From assembly GCA_029941095.1 (NCBI GenBank), contig JAPYRO010000002.1:1-26199 (forward strand): DNA of 26,199 nucleotides. Direction: 5' to 3'. The translations under genes were made by a program, and so were the position numbers. Of this stretch, positions 7,546-15,558 are shown one piece after another. The notes beneath the pieces were generated by a model that saw only the letters and a program-made list of their open reading frames with translations, searched no databases and was not told the DNA's origin. Numbering within the stretch: the stretch's first letter is position 1; every line of letters begins with the position of its first letter. This DNA is from Dehalococcoidia bacterium (GTDB taxonomy: Bacteria > Chloroflexota > Dehalococcoidia > UBA6926).

Positions 7546-8583
7546 ATGAAAGCTATATACATAACTGAACAGGGTGGCACAGAGGTTTTGACGTTCGGTG
7601 ATGTTGACGATCCAATAATGGGTGACAGCGAAGTCCTCATCTCAATAAAAGCGGCTTCTATCAACAGATTCGACTTATACGCACGTTCAGGAGAAAACAA
7701 AGTTCCGGTCAATTTCCCACGAATCTTGGGCGAGGATTTATCTGGAGAGGTCATCGATGCGAGCCTAGTAGGCCTCCAACAGGGGATTATCCCTGGTGAT
7801 CGAGTGGTAGTAGACCCAAGAATTCCTTGTAATAACTGTCGATCATGTAAAATGGGAGAAGACGAAAACTGTTTGGATCGCAAAGATCTTGGTTATGACC
7901 TAGACGGTGGCTATGCACAGATGGTTTCTGTTCCAGCATCAAATGTTTACCACATTCCTGCAGAACTATCATATGACGAGGCAGCTGCTATCCCTATAGC
8001 GTTCAAAACCGCATGGAGAATGCTAGTAACCAAAGCTGCCGTAAAACCAGGTAACACTGTATTGGTTCACGCTGCAGGTAGTGGCGTAGGGTCCGCAGCT
8101 ATAGTTATAGGAACATTATTGGGTTGTCGAATAATTACTACCGCTGGTGCTGATTGGAAACTTGAAAAGGCCCTTTCCCTTGGAGCCAACTATGGTATTA
8201 ATTACGAAAAAAATCAGAACTGGGCGGAAGAAATTTATGACGTCACAGCAGGAGAAGGGGTAGATGTAATAATTGATAGCATAGGCCAACCCGTATGGAA
8301 AGAAAGTATGAAATCATTGAAAAAACAAGGGAGATTCGTTACTTGCGGTGTAACAGGAGGGCATAAAGCTGAACTGCATCTAGGGCAATTATTTGTTCAA
8401 GGTTACGAAGTGATGGGAGTTGGGGGGTTTAGCTCCTCAGAATTTGGAACCATTATGAACCTTGTTAACGCCCAAAAACTGAAAGGCATAGTTGGACCAA
8501 CCTTTGCTCTCAGCGAGTGTTCTAAAGCCCACGAAACGATGGAGTCTAGAGATTTCTTCGGTAAAATCATACTAACCCCATAA
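7546..8583 (+). CDS. Zinc-type medium-chain alcohol dehydrogenase / quinone oxidoreductase
   Basis: Medium-chain dehydrogenase/reductase of 345 residues. The structural zinc lobe is intact, with Cys at 95, 98, 101 and 109 (CNNCRSCKMGEDENC). The catalytic zinc motif is not classical: the GHE segment is replaced by GED (62-64) and INRFD (39-43) occupies the place of the first zinc cysteine. That is the pattern of quinone-oxidoreductase-like members. The cofactor loop is AAGSGVGSAA (176-185), followed by the second Rossmann strand. It likely reduces or oxidises an enone, quinone or alcohol with NAD(P)H; the substrate is unknown. No clear ribosome binding site precedes ATG 7546. Confidence 0.87.
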   Translation: MKAIYITEQGGTEVLTFGDVDDPIMGDSEVLISIKAASINRFDLYARSGENKVPVNFPRILGEDLSGEVIDASLVGLQQGIIPGDRVVVDPRIPCNNCRSCKMGEDENCLDRKDLGYDLDGGYAQMVSVPASNVYHIPAELSYDEAAAIPIAFKTAWRMLVTKAAVKPGNTVLVHAAGSGVGSAAIVIGTLLGCRIITTAGADWKLEKALSLGANYGINYEKNQNWAEEIYDVTAGEGVDVIIDSIGQPVWKESMKSLKKQGRFVTCGVTGGHKAELHLGQLFVQGYEVMGVGGFSSSEFGTIMNLVNAQKLKGIVGPTFALSECSKAHETMESRDFFGKIILTP

Positions 8584-8590
8584 TACAAAC

Positions 8591-8615
8591 CTATGCTGTT
8601 TTAATAGAAGCATAG
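8591..8615. repeat. Perfect 7-bp inverted repeat upstream of crcB
   Basis: CTATGCT (8591-8597) and AGCATAG (8609-8615) are perfect inverted copies around an 11-base AT-rich loop. They lie between the dehydrogenase stop and the crcB start. It could be an operator or a weak hairpin. There is no U run after it, so it is not a typical terminator. Confidence 0.35.
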
Positions 8616-8629
8616 TAGAAAGATCTGCG

Positions 8630-9007
8630 ATGACAACCCTTGGACTAATTATGTTCGGAGGAGCTTTAGGAGCTGCATCTAGATGGCTACTGTCACAAGC
8701 AATATTAAATTCCATTAACTCCTCTTTCCCATTATCTACTTTGTCAGTGAATATAGTGGGGAGTGCTTTAATTGGTATCGTTTGGAGCCTGAGCGAAAAA
8801 AGTCTGATAGCCCCACAAGTGGCAACATTAATCATCGTAGGTTTTCTAGGATCTTTCACCACATTCTCTGCATTTAGCATGGAAACAATAAACCTCTTTC
8901 GATCAGGGCACATGGGAACAGCGATCTTCAATGTGATTCTGCAAAACGCTTTATGTATTAGCGTAGCCGGTTTAGGGTTCTACTCAGGGAAATTTCTCTT
9001 AAAGTAA
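8630..9007 (+). CDS. crcB: Fluoride channel CrcB/Fluc
   Basis: Small inner-membrane protein of 125 residues with four predicted helices, which in this family dimerises in antiparallel fashion to export fluoride. The signature elements are present: GGALGAASRWLL in helix 1, the pore asparagine in STLSVNIVGS, and the phenylalanine-box segment GFLGSFTTFSAFSME in helix 3. The length is normal. ATG 8630 has only a weak upstream purine stretch. I see no fluoride riboswitch in the 46-base gap before it. The gene precedes an aquaporin by about 80 bases on the same strand. Confidence 0.93.
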   Translation: MTTLGLIMFGGALGAASRWLLSQAILNSINSSFPLSTLSVNIVGSALIGIVWSLSEKSLIAPQVATLIIVGFLGSFTTFSAFSMETINLFRSGHMGTAIFNVILQNALCISVAGLGFYSGKFLLK

Positions 9008-9090
9008 ATCGGAGATTTCTCCACCTTGTACAGATAGCATCAAAAAGTTATAGTGATGTGCAATATACATATTTCATATTGGAGAGAAAA

Positions 9091-9738
9091 ATGCCTCAAC
9101 TGACTCGCCAAGCTATAGCAGAAGGTCTTGCTACATTCATTTTAGTATTTATAGGAGCAGGATCCATAATGGTAGGTTCCTCAACCGGATTGACTGGCAT
9201 TGCTCTAGCTCATGGTTTTGCAATCTTCATCGGGGTTTCAGCAACAGCGCACATATCAGGTGGTCACATAAACCCAGCTGTTACCATAGGATTCTTAGTT
9301 ACAAAAAGAATCAACTCTTTAACTGCCTTAGTTTACATCATTGCTCAGCTAACAGGAGCCCTAATAGCCGCGGGCATACTCTACTCCGTGTTTCCCAGTA
9401 ATTCAGGGTTAGGATTACCAGCGCTATCCGGAATTGGCATGACAGAAGGGATTATTATTGAGTCACTTCTAACACTAATTTTGGTAGTAGTAATATTCCA
9501 AACTGCTGGCGATGAAAAAGGGCCTTCTGGAATAGCACCTATAGCGATAGGTCTGACTATAGCAGCAGATATATTGGTAGGAGGTCCGTTGACTGGAGCA
9601 GCTATGAACCCAGCGCGATGGTTTGGGCCAGCTTTAGTATCAGGCGTATTTGATAACGCTCTCGTTTATATTATTGGCCCATTATTAGGCGGCATCGTAG
9701 GAGCATTTTTAGCGGATAAGATACTTCAACGCGATTAA
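9091..9738 (+). CDS. Aquaporin (MIP family) with a TIP-like selectivity filter
   Basis: Six-helix membrane channel of 215 residues for water or small neutral solutes. Both pore motifs are intact: NPAVT at N61 and NPAR at N173. Aligning by these motifs to E. coli AqpZ (Phe43, His174, Thr183, Arg189), the selectivity-filter residues here are His41, Ile161, Ala170 and Arg176. That is the H-I-A-R type known from plant tonoplast intrinsic proteins, not the F-H-T-R water filter. A longer start at GTG 9058 exists, but ATG 9091 is preferred because GGAGAG (9081-9086) sits directly upstream. Ammonia, urea or peroxide passage is possible by analogy. Confidence 0.9.
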   Translation: MPQLTRQAIAEGLATFILVFIGAGSIMVGSSTGLTGIALAHGFAIFIGVSATAHISGGHINPAVTIGFLVTKRINSLTALVYIIAQLTGALIAAGILYSVFPSNSGLGLPALSGIGMTEGIIIESLLTLILVVVIFQTAGDEKGPSGIAPIAIGLTIAADILVGGPLTGAAMNPARWFGPALVSGVFDNALVYIIGPLLGGIVGAFLADKILQRD

Positions 9739-9755
9739 TTTATCGCTACATCTAA

Positions 9756-11051
9756 TCAGCTTCTATCCTTCATGGAGACGTAATCACGTTGCCTTTCACC
9801 AACATAAATTTGTCGGGGTCGGACTATACGTTGTTCCCTATCTCCAAAAGCTTCGCTCCACTGAGCCATCCATCCAACAGTACGAGGGATAGCAAAAAGT
9901 ACCGGAAATATTTCCACTGGAAACCCCATGGCTTGATAAATCAACCCACTATAAAAATCTACATTAGGGTACAGTTTTCTTTCAATAAAATAATCATCTT
10001 CCAAAGCTATTCGCTCTAATTCAAGCGCAATATCCAAAAGGGGATTTCTCCCAGTTACCTCAAAAACTTTATCGGCCATTTCCTTTACTAATTTGGCTCT
10101 AGGGTCATAATTTTTATAGACTCGGTGCCCAAATCCCATTAGTCTTACACCGTCTGTCCCTGATTTAACATTTTCAATAAAGCCCGCTATATTATCAACC
10201 GTCCCAATTTCCTCTAACATCCTTATGACGGCCTCGTTGGCCCCACCATGTAACGGGCCATAAAGTGATCCTATTGCTCCGGCTAACGCAGAATACGGGT
10301 CCGCTAAAGAGCTTCCAATAGCTCGCATAGTATTAGCGCTGGCATTTTGCTCATGATCAGCGTGCAAAATAAACAACACATCTATGGCTCTTTCTATAGT
10401 AGGATTAGGAATATATTTATCTTCTACCATCCTGAATAGCATATTTAGTAGATTGCCCGAATATGATAGATCATTATCTGGATATACATACGGATACCCA
10501 AGAGTATGCCTATATGCCCAAGCGGCAATGGTACCAACTTTTCCAATAGCTCTTATAGTTTGTTCGAGTCTAACCGATTCATCTTGTACATTTTTTGCCT
10601 CAGGGTAAAAAGTAGACAGTGCTCCAACTGTACTAACTAACATCCCCATAGGATGGGCATCGTAACGAAACCCTTCCATAAATTTCTTGACGTTCTCCAA
10701 AACCATAGTTCTATGGGTAATATCTGTTTCCCAATTTTCGAGCTGACTCTTATTTGGCAATTCCCCATGAACAAGTAGGTAAGCTGTCTCAAGAAAAGTA
10801 CCTTTTTCAGCGAGTTGTTCTATAGGATATCCTCTATACTCTAAAATCCCTTTATCGCCATCAATAAAAGACACGGCACTTGTTACCGTAGCTGTATTTC
10901 CTAAGGATGGATCATAGCTAAGCAAGCCAAAATCATCCTCATCAATAGCTATCTGCCTAATATCCATTGCTCTGATTGAACCATCTTTGATATCAATCTC
11001 GTAAGATTTTCCAGTCCTATTATCCGTAATACTTAATGATTCTTTAGTCAT
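9756..11051 (-). CDS. gltA: Citrate synthase
   Basis: Condenses acetyl-CoA and oxaloacetate to citrate, the entry step of the TCA cycle; 431 residues, a normal length for the bacterial hexameric type. The N terminus has the small beta domain SYEIDIKDGSIRAMDIRQI found in GltA. Active-site residues are visible: H268 in GPLHGGANEAV, H309 in GFGHRVYKNYDPRA and D365 in NVDFYSG. The H233 region ADHEQNAS and the C-terminal arginine motif RPRQIYVG are also present. TTG 11078 could extend it. ATG 11051 is chosen because AGAGG lies nine bases upstream and the protein then starts as the family does. It is monocistronic or ends a short unit with the transporter upstream. Confidence 0.96.
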   Translation of the reverse strand: MTKESLSITDNRTGKSYEIDIKDGSIRAMDIRQIAIDEDDFGLLSYDPSLGNTATVTSAVSFIDGDKGILEYRGYPIEQLAEKGTFLETAYLLVHGELPNKSQLENWETDITHRTMVLENVKKFMEGFRYDAHPMGMLVSTVGALSTFYPEAKNVQDESVRLEQTIRAIGKVGTIAAWAYRHTLGYPYVYPDNDLSYSGNLLNMLFRMVEDKYIPNPTIERAIDVLFILHADHEQNASANTMRAIGSSLADPYSALAGAIGSLYGPLHGGANEAVIRMLEEIGTVDNIAGFIENVKSGTDGVRLMGFGHRVYKNYDPRAKLVKEMADKVFEVTGRNPLLDIALELERIALEDDYFIERKLYPNVDFYSGLIYQAMGFPVEIFPVLFAIPRTVGWMAQWSEAFGDREQRIVRPRQIYVGERQRDYVSMKDRS

Positions 11052-11099
11052 ATCATCAATCCTCTCACACCCCACCAAATGGCCTAAGATCTACCCCTA

Positions 11100-11127
11100 T
11101 TTATATTGGAACAAACCTACCCTACAA
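11100..11127 (-). promoter_or_regulatory. Candidate promoter for citrate synthase
   Basis: On the minus strand, TTGTAG (11122-11127) and TATAAA (11100-11105) are separated by 16 bases and lie about 50 bases upstream of the citrate synthase ATG. Both hexamers are good but not perfect matches to the vegetative consensus. It would let the gene be transcribed independently of the YhhQ-like gene upstream. Confidence 0.4.
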
Positions 11128-11147
11128 ATACGCTATTTTAATCTTTA

Positions 11148-11849
11148 TTAGTTTCTCTTAAAAAACGGATTGAACGTCAATCCAGTATCATACGTATCAA
11201 TACCTTCTTTGTGCTTCAAAAAATTTATAACGCCATACGTCACAGGCGTAGCTGCCGTTTCATACAATACTTTAAACCCCCAATTTATTAAAACCATGCT
11301 AATCATATCATTTAAAGTTAAAAGGCCCCCAAAAGCAACAAAAACAAAAATCAGTGAGTCCAGACCCTGCCCAACAACGGTAGAACTTATGGTACGAACG
11401 AAAAGCAACTTACCTTTCATTCGGATTTTTAGTTTAGCAAGTATATAAGAATTAGCAAATTCACCAAATAAATAGGCTAAGAAAGAAGCTACGATAAGCC
11501 GCCTGCTAAATCCAAGAATTTCCGTATAGCTTTCCTGCCCCAACCATATGCTAGATGGTGTTAACAGCCCACCTAGGTATATAAAAATCACCATTATTAA
11601 ATTGCAAAGGAACCCAATCCATATGATTCTTCGAGCTATATGAAAGCCATAAACCTCCGTCAACACGTCTCCAATGATGTAACTTATTGGAAAAACAATA
11701 ATGGCTGCATCTACCACCATCGCACCTAGCAAAGGAAGCGTCCCAAAGTCCACAATTTTCACAGCGATAATGTTTGATGTCAATAAAGATGTGACAAAAA
11801 TACTAGAAATCAAAATTATCCATGGGCTGTCAATATTGGTTCTACTCAT
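11148..11849 (-). CDS. yhhQ: Queuosine precursor transporter (YhhQ family)
   Basis: Inner-membrane protein of 233 residues with about six helices. It belongs to the vitamin-uptake-type family that imports 7-cyano- or 7-aminomethyl-7-deazaguanine (preQ0/preQ1) for queuosine in tRNA. The family signatures are visible: the polar ISYIIGDVLTEVYGF segment followed by a basic turn HIARR, the FGEFANSYILAKLKI segment and VGQGLDSLIFVFVAF. No queuosine synthesis genes are nearby, so uptake with a tgt elsewhere is plausible. ATG 11849 has a poor ribosome binding site. It is divergent from the TlpA-like gene across a 125-base AT-rich gap. Confidence 0.9.
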   Translation of the reverse strand: MSRTNIDSPWIILISSIFVTSLLTSNIIAVKIVDFGTLPLLGAMVVDAAIIVFPISYIIGDVLTEVYGFHIARRIIWIGFLCNLIMVIFIYLGGLLTPSSIWLGQESYTEILGFSRRLIVASFLAYLFGEFANSYILAKLKIRMKGKLLFVRTISSTVVGQGLDSLIFVFVAFGGLLTLNDMISMVLINWGFKVLYETAATPVTYGVINFLKHKEGIDTYDTGLTFNPFFKRN

Positions 11850-11949
11850 CGTTATATAATTATTCCTATCGCTTCTCTATTTACTCAATCAATATTAAAT
11901 GTTTATAGAAATTTTACTATAATACTTTAGGTTTTATTAAACGATACAA

Positions 11950-11955
11950 TATAAT
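11950..11955 (+). promoter_or_regulatory. Candidate -10 element for the TlpA-like gene
   Basis: TATAAT lies 19 bases before ATG 11975, which would give a leader of about 14 bases that includes GAGAGGG. No convincing -35 hexamer is found at 16-18 bases upstream. A second TATAAT at 11918-11923 is an alternative. Confidence 0.3.
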
Positions 11956-11974
11956 TCTGTGAAGAGAGGGAATA

Positions 11975-12562
11975 ATGGATCAAGATAACGAAGGGATTTT
12001 TCAGAATAGAAGAAAAATACTACTTAGCTCGCTTGTTATTGTTTTATTTGCCTCTTTTCTAATGCTTCTAGTCGTTGGGATTATCAATCGTTCCGCGATA
12101 ACCGCAGAAAGCGGTGCACAAAGATTAGGACAACAAGCTCCTGAATTTACTCTTGAAAATATAGAATCAGGTGAGATGGTAGAACTATCCACACTAAAAG
12201 GAAAACCACTGGTCATAAATTTCTGGGCGTCTTGGTGCACTCCTTGCAGAGTCGAGATGCCTCATTTTGTTGACGCTTTCCACCAATATAGTACGGAAGA
12301 CATTACCTTCATTGGAATACATACGATGGAGCCAGAATCGGATGCTCGAAAATTTATAGATGCTTTTGAAATACCTACTGAAGAGGGGTTTTTAATATTA
12401 TCTGATGACACGGGAACATCTACCATCGATTATGGTGTTTCAGGAATACCTGCGACATTTTTTGTTGATAGTTCAGGATTTGTGAAAAAGAGGTGGATAG
12501 GTGGAATCAGTCGAGAAAATCTTCAGTTAAATATAGATGCGCTACTAAACGAAGAGACTTAA
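11975..12562 (+). CDS. Membrane-anchored TlpA/ResA-like thiol-disulfide oxidoreductase
   Basis: Thioredoxin-fold protein of 195 residues on the outer face of the cytoplasmic membrane. A basic stretch (NRRK, 11-14) precedes one hydrophobic anchor at about 15-37. There is no lipobox, so the anchor is uncleaved. The redoxin domain follows, with FWASWCTPCRVEMP giving the active CxxC at C88 and C91, and the cis-proline loop GVSGIPATFFVD near the C terminus. Such proteins reduce apocytochrome c or other exported thiol proteins. No cytochrome c maturation gene is in the window, so the partner is unknown. ATG 11975 follows GAGAGGG closely. Confidence 0.9.
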   Translation: MDQDNEGIFQNRRKILLSSLVIVLFASFLMLLVVGIINRSAITAESGAQRLGQQAPEFTLENIESGEMVELSTLKGKPLVINFWASWCTPCRVEMPHFVDAFHQYSTEDITFIGIHTMEPESDARKFIDAFEIPTEEGFLILSDDTGTSTIDYGVSGIPATFFVDSSGFVKKRWIGGISRENLQLNIDALLNEET

Positions 12563-12587
12563 ATTAGATTGGCAAAAATCCCCATAG

Positions 12588-13181
12588 CTATCCCCTTGTT
12601 TTCGACGATCGCATATGAGGAGGAATATCTGCAGGCCACCTTAGCCCCAAATCAGGGTCATAATGCTCTTCATCTCCCCCTAGCGTATTTCGTCCCATTA
12701 GAACGAGCTGCCACATACTAGTATCAATTGGGTCTTGCATATGGATATCATTTGGCACATCAGGCCACCAAACAATATCACCTTCCTCCATTACAATATC
12801 TGTTATAAGTCGCAACTCTGCCTTACCAGGATCATCACCACTGTCTGTTCTTTCCCATTGCTTATATTTTTCCCTGCCTTCGTAAGCGCACATCACTCCC
12901 CATGTACCATGGTTATGGATTTTCGTAGGTTTATCGAATTCAGCAAGAATTATTATAGGCCCACCAGGTTCATCATCTCGATATAAAACATACGAATCAA
13001 CAGCGTTTACGCCCTTACCCCTATGTTCCCCAATAGATTTCAAATCACTTCGCGAAGCAAGCTTATGCAAAAGATTTCCTATGCGTTCAAACCCTTCTTC
13101 ATTAAGCCCTTGATTAGAAACAATTGTTTTTACTTCGGAAATTAATTCTTCAGGGGAATACTGAGCCAATTCGTTCTCCAT
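12588..13181 (-). CDS. Cysteine-dioxygenase-like cupin protein
   Basis: A cupin-fold protein of 197 residues resembling the cysteine dioxygenase/thiol dioxygenase group. The candidate metal ligands are H89 and H91 (KIHNHGTWGVM) and H147 in the later strand (NDIHMQD), the three-histidine set of that group. Cysteine dioxygenase's crosslinking Cys, seven residues after the first His, is not conserved: here that position is Val. The N-terminal 50 residues are helical, and the C-terminal LRWPADIPPH tail is not one I recognise. It may oxidise a thiol or another small substrate with iron; the substrate is not evident. ATG 13181 is preceded by GGGAGA. Confidence 0.75.
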   Translation of the reverse strand: MENELAQYSPEELISEVKTIVSNQGLNEEGFERIGNLLHKLASRSDLKSIGEHRGKGVNAVDSYVLYRDDEPGGPIIILAEFDKPTKIHNHGTWGVMCAYEGREKYKQWERTDSGDDPGKAELRLITDIVMEEGDIVWWPDVPNDIHMQDPIDTSMWQLVLMGRNTLGGDEEHYDPDLGLRWPADIPPHMRSSKTRG

Positions 13182-13279
13182 AGCAATCTCCCAAAATCAA
13201 TACTATTGTTATAAGTGTTCCATAATGTAATATGTTGTTATTATAGGGTTTTATATCATTTGTTGCTAAAAACTACGGG

Positions 13280-13304
13280 CAATCATGTAATATATTTTTG
13301 ATTG
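13280..13304. repeat. Inverted repeat in the divergent gap before the acyl-CoA synthetase genes
   Basis: CAATCA (13280-13285) and TGATTG (13299-13304) are perfect inverted arms around 13 bases of AT-rich sequence, 60 bases before the GTG start. The 9-mer ATGTAATAT occurs at 13225-13233 and again at 13285-13293, exactly 60 bases apart. These could be operator sites, but in such AT-rich DNA short repeats arise by chance. Confidence 0.25.
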
Positions 13305-13364
13305 TTTTTGCGTAGTATCATCAAAGGATAAGCTTAATATGGGAACAAAAAGGGGGTAGATATC

Positions 13365-14069
13365 GTGTCATCTTTTACTGACATTCGTTCAGCCGCGAGA
13401 GCAGAAAATAGAGTAATACTAACTGAACAAGAATCTAAAACAGTACTCAAGGCGATTAATATACCGATCACCGAACCGATACTCGCAACTAATTCTAAAG
13501 AGGCTGCAAATATATCTTCAGAGATGGGATTCCCTGTAGCACTCAAGATAGCTTCTCAAGATATCACTCACAAAAGTGATGTTGGGGGAGTACGATTAGG
13601 GCTTGATTCTCAAGAAGAAATAGTAGAAGTTTTCGATCAAATGATTAATACCGTGAAAAAAGAAGCTAAAGGTTCTTCTATTGATGGCATTACCGTACAG
13701 CCTATGGCACCTCCAGGTGGAGTCGAAGTAATTATAGGAGTTACTAGAGATCACCAATTTGGTCCAGTTGTTATGTTCGGTCTAGGAGGAATTGCTGTAG
13801 AAATTCTGCAAGACGTATCTTTCAGAATAGCTCCCCTAACACCAATCGATGCTGAAGAAATGATCAAGGAAATAAAAGGGTACAAAATGCTCACTGGATA
13901 TCGTGCTTTTAAGCCAGTAAATATGGATAAATTGAAAGATTTACTACTAAAAGTTTCAGATCTTGCCATGCAAGAATCTGAAATTAGTGAGATGGATTTA
14001 AATCCGGTATTTGCATATGAAAACGACGTCGTTGCAGCTGATGCGCGAATAATTTTAACTGATAATTAA
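13365..14069 (+). CDS. ADP-forming acyl-CoA synthetase, beta (ATP-grasp) subunit
   Basis: Small ATP-grasp subunit of an acetate-CoA ligase (ADP-forming) type enzyme, 234 residues, close to the separate beta subunits of archaea. It makes ATP from acyl-CoA, ADP and phosphate, or runs in reverse. The nucleotide domain shows PVALKIASQDITHKSDVGG with H69 at the place of the beta-subunit histidine reported as important in the Pyrococcus enzyme. It is followed by GVEVIIGVTRDHQFGPVVMFGLGG and LTGYRAF. GTG 13365 follows AGGGGGT at good distance. The alpha subunit follows after 20 bases, so the two are one operon. The acyl substrate is unknown. Confidence 0.88.
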   Translation: MSSFTDIRSAARAENRVILTEQESKTVLKAINIPITEPILATNSKEAANISSEMGFPVALKIASQDITHKSDVGGVRLGLDSQEEIVEVFDQMINTVKKEAKGSSIDGITVQPMAPPGGVEVIIGVTRDHQFGPVVMFGLGGIAVEILQDVSFRIAPLTPIDAEEMIKEIKGYKMLTGYRAFKPVNMDKLKDLLLKVSDLAMQESEISEMDLNPVFAYENDVVAADARIILTDN

Positions 14070-14089
14070 ATAAATTCTGGGAGGGAAAA

Positions 14090-15523
14090 ATGGACAAGGA
14101 ACGAAAAGCTAATTTAGATAGAGCTTTAAACCCAAAAGTAATCGCTGTAGTAGGCGATAAAAAAATTACGGACTATATGTGGTTAAAAAGTGTTAAGGAT
14201 GCCAAAGCAAAGGTATATTCAGTTCAAATAGACGAAAATGACATCCCTGGAATTGAAGCAATGGGGATAGATAATAGAAAAAGCTTGGCAGATATTCCTG
14301 AGCAAGTAGATTATGCAATAATCGCTGTTCCCAGACCTGTTCTCCCTTTTATCCTTGCTGATTGTATAAAGGAAAACGTTGGTGCTGCCGCTGCATTCAC
14401 TTCGGGATTTGCAGAAACAGGTGAAGCAGATGGAATTGAGCTCCAAGAACGCATAATTAAAATGACTTCAGAAGCTAACTTTAATTTAGTTGGCCCAAAT
14501 TGTATGTGCTTGTATCACGCTAAAGTTGGAATTCGCAATACAGCTGACCAATGGATAGGAGAAGGCGGGAATATAGGTTTCATGTCCAATTCTGGAACTC
14601 ATGCGACAAACTTTGTCATAAGAGCGCGTTCAAACGGCCTTTACCCTGCTAAGTCTATTAGCATGGGCAATTCAATTTCAATAGATCAAGGAGACTGGCT
14701 AGAGTACTTGGGAGAAGATCCAGATATAGAAGTCATCGGTATGTATATTGAAGGGACCCGAGATGGAAGAAAATTTTTCGAGACCCTTAGGGAAGTTGCT
14801 CAGAAAAAACCGGTCGTGATCTGGAAAGGTGGCCAAACTAAAGAAGGCGCTCGTGCTGCTGCTTCCCATACCGGCCATTTAGCATCAGATATGGCACTTT
14901 GGGACGCTATGATTAGGCAAACAGGTGCGATAAGGGTAGATACCCAAGACGAATTGATGGATACCATGAAGGCATTATTAATGATGAAACCTTTCACAGG
15001 GGAAAACATGGGAATAATCGCCCAGACAGGAGGTCAATCTGTGTTGGTTTCTGATGCGTTTGGGAGTCAAGAATTAAAAGTACCCGCGCTTACAGAAAAG
15101 ACTCATGAAAGATTGCGCCCCATTGTTACAGTCGTTGGGGGTAGCTACAAGAATCCGCTGGATGTATCGGGTTCCTTAACTAGTGTCGAACGAGCCACTG
15201 AAATGCTTAATGGGCTTCATGACGATCCTAATACAGATATTATCGTAATGGAATCAAGTATCGGGTTTATTCAACGACGGCTGGAAAAACAAGGGCAAGG
15301 GCTTGATACCCTGATAGAAGGATTAAAAGCGTTTCAAGAATCCTCTAAAAAACCATTTGGAGTGATAGCTACATGGAATCAAAATGAAGGGGAACTCGCA
15401 GATTTCCGACAGAAAGTATCAGACGCCGGAATAGCTGTATTCCCTACATTCCAAGCAGGTGCAGGCGCAATTCGCAAAGTAAGAGATTATTACAGGAAAA
15501 AAGAGACACTAGGTACTAAATAA
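14090..15523 (+). CDS. ADP-forming acyl-CoA synthetase, alpha (CoA-binding) subunit
   Basis: Partner of the preceding ATP-grasp subunit; 477 residues, similar to archaeal alpha subunits of about 460. The N-terminal CoA-binding Rossmann domain covers about residues 10-145 and includes GAAAAFTSGFAETGE and VGPNCM. A succinyl-CoA-synthetase-like domain (GNIGFMSNSGTHA) follows from about 160. The phosphohistidine is H260 in ARAAASHTGHLASD, the expected SHTG motif with His in place of the more common Ser after it. The last third is a second flavodoxin-like domain with GGSYKNPLDVSG. ATG 14090 is preceded by GGGAGG. The pair lies tail to tail with the molybdenum hydroxylase genes. Confidence 0.9.
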   Translation: MDKERKANLDRALNPKVIAVVGDKKITDYMWLKSVKDAKAKVYSVQIDENDIPGIEAMGIDNRKSLADIPEQVDYAIIAVPRPVLPFILADCIKENVGAAAAFTSGFAETGEADGIELQERIIKMTSEANFNLVGPNCMCLYHAKVGIRNTADQWIGEGGNIGFMSNSGTHATNFVIRARSNGLYPAKSISMGNSISIDQGDWLEYLGEDPDIEVIGMYIEGTRDGRKFFETLREVAQKKPVVIWKGGQTKEGARAAASHTGHLASDMALWDAMIRQTGAIRVDTQDELMDTMKALLMMKPFTGENMGIIAQTGGQSVLVSDAFGSQELKVPALTEKTHERLRPIVTVVGGSYKNPLDVSGSLTSVERATEMLNGLHDDPNTDIIVMESSIGFIQRRLEKQGQGLDTLIEGLKAFQESSKKPFGVIATWNQNEGELADFRQKVSDAGIAVFPTFQAGAGAIRKVRDYYRKKETLGTK

Positions 15524-15558
15524 AGCACACTTAGAGGTCACTGTTTAGGCATCACTTT

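Noticed and set aside
8584..8629. Fluoride riboswitch upstream of crcB
   Set aside because: The gap is only 46 bases and the conserved pseudoknot segments are not seen.
8572..8931. A 119-codon frame antisense to crcB
   Set aside because: crcB on the plus strand carries all signature motifs; the antisense frame is a shadow.
12563..12587. A bidirectional terminator between the TlpA-like and cupin genes
   Set aside because: The 25-base gap has C and A runs but no inverted repeat.
15524..15558. A terminator between the convergent acyl-CoA synthetase and Mo-hydroxylase genes
   Set aside because: There is a short T run, but no stable stem that would form a convincing intrinsic terminator.
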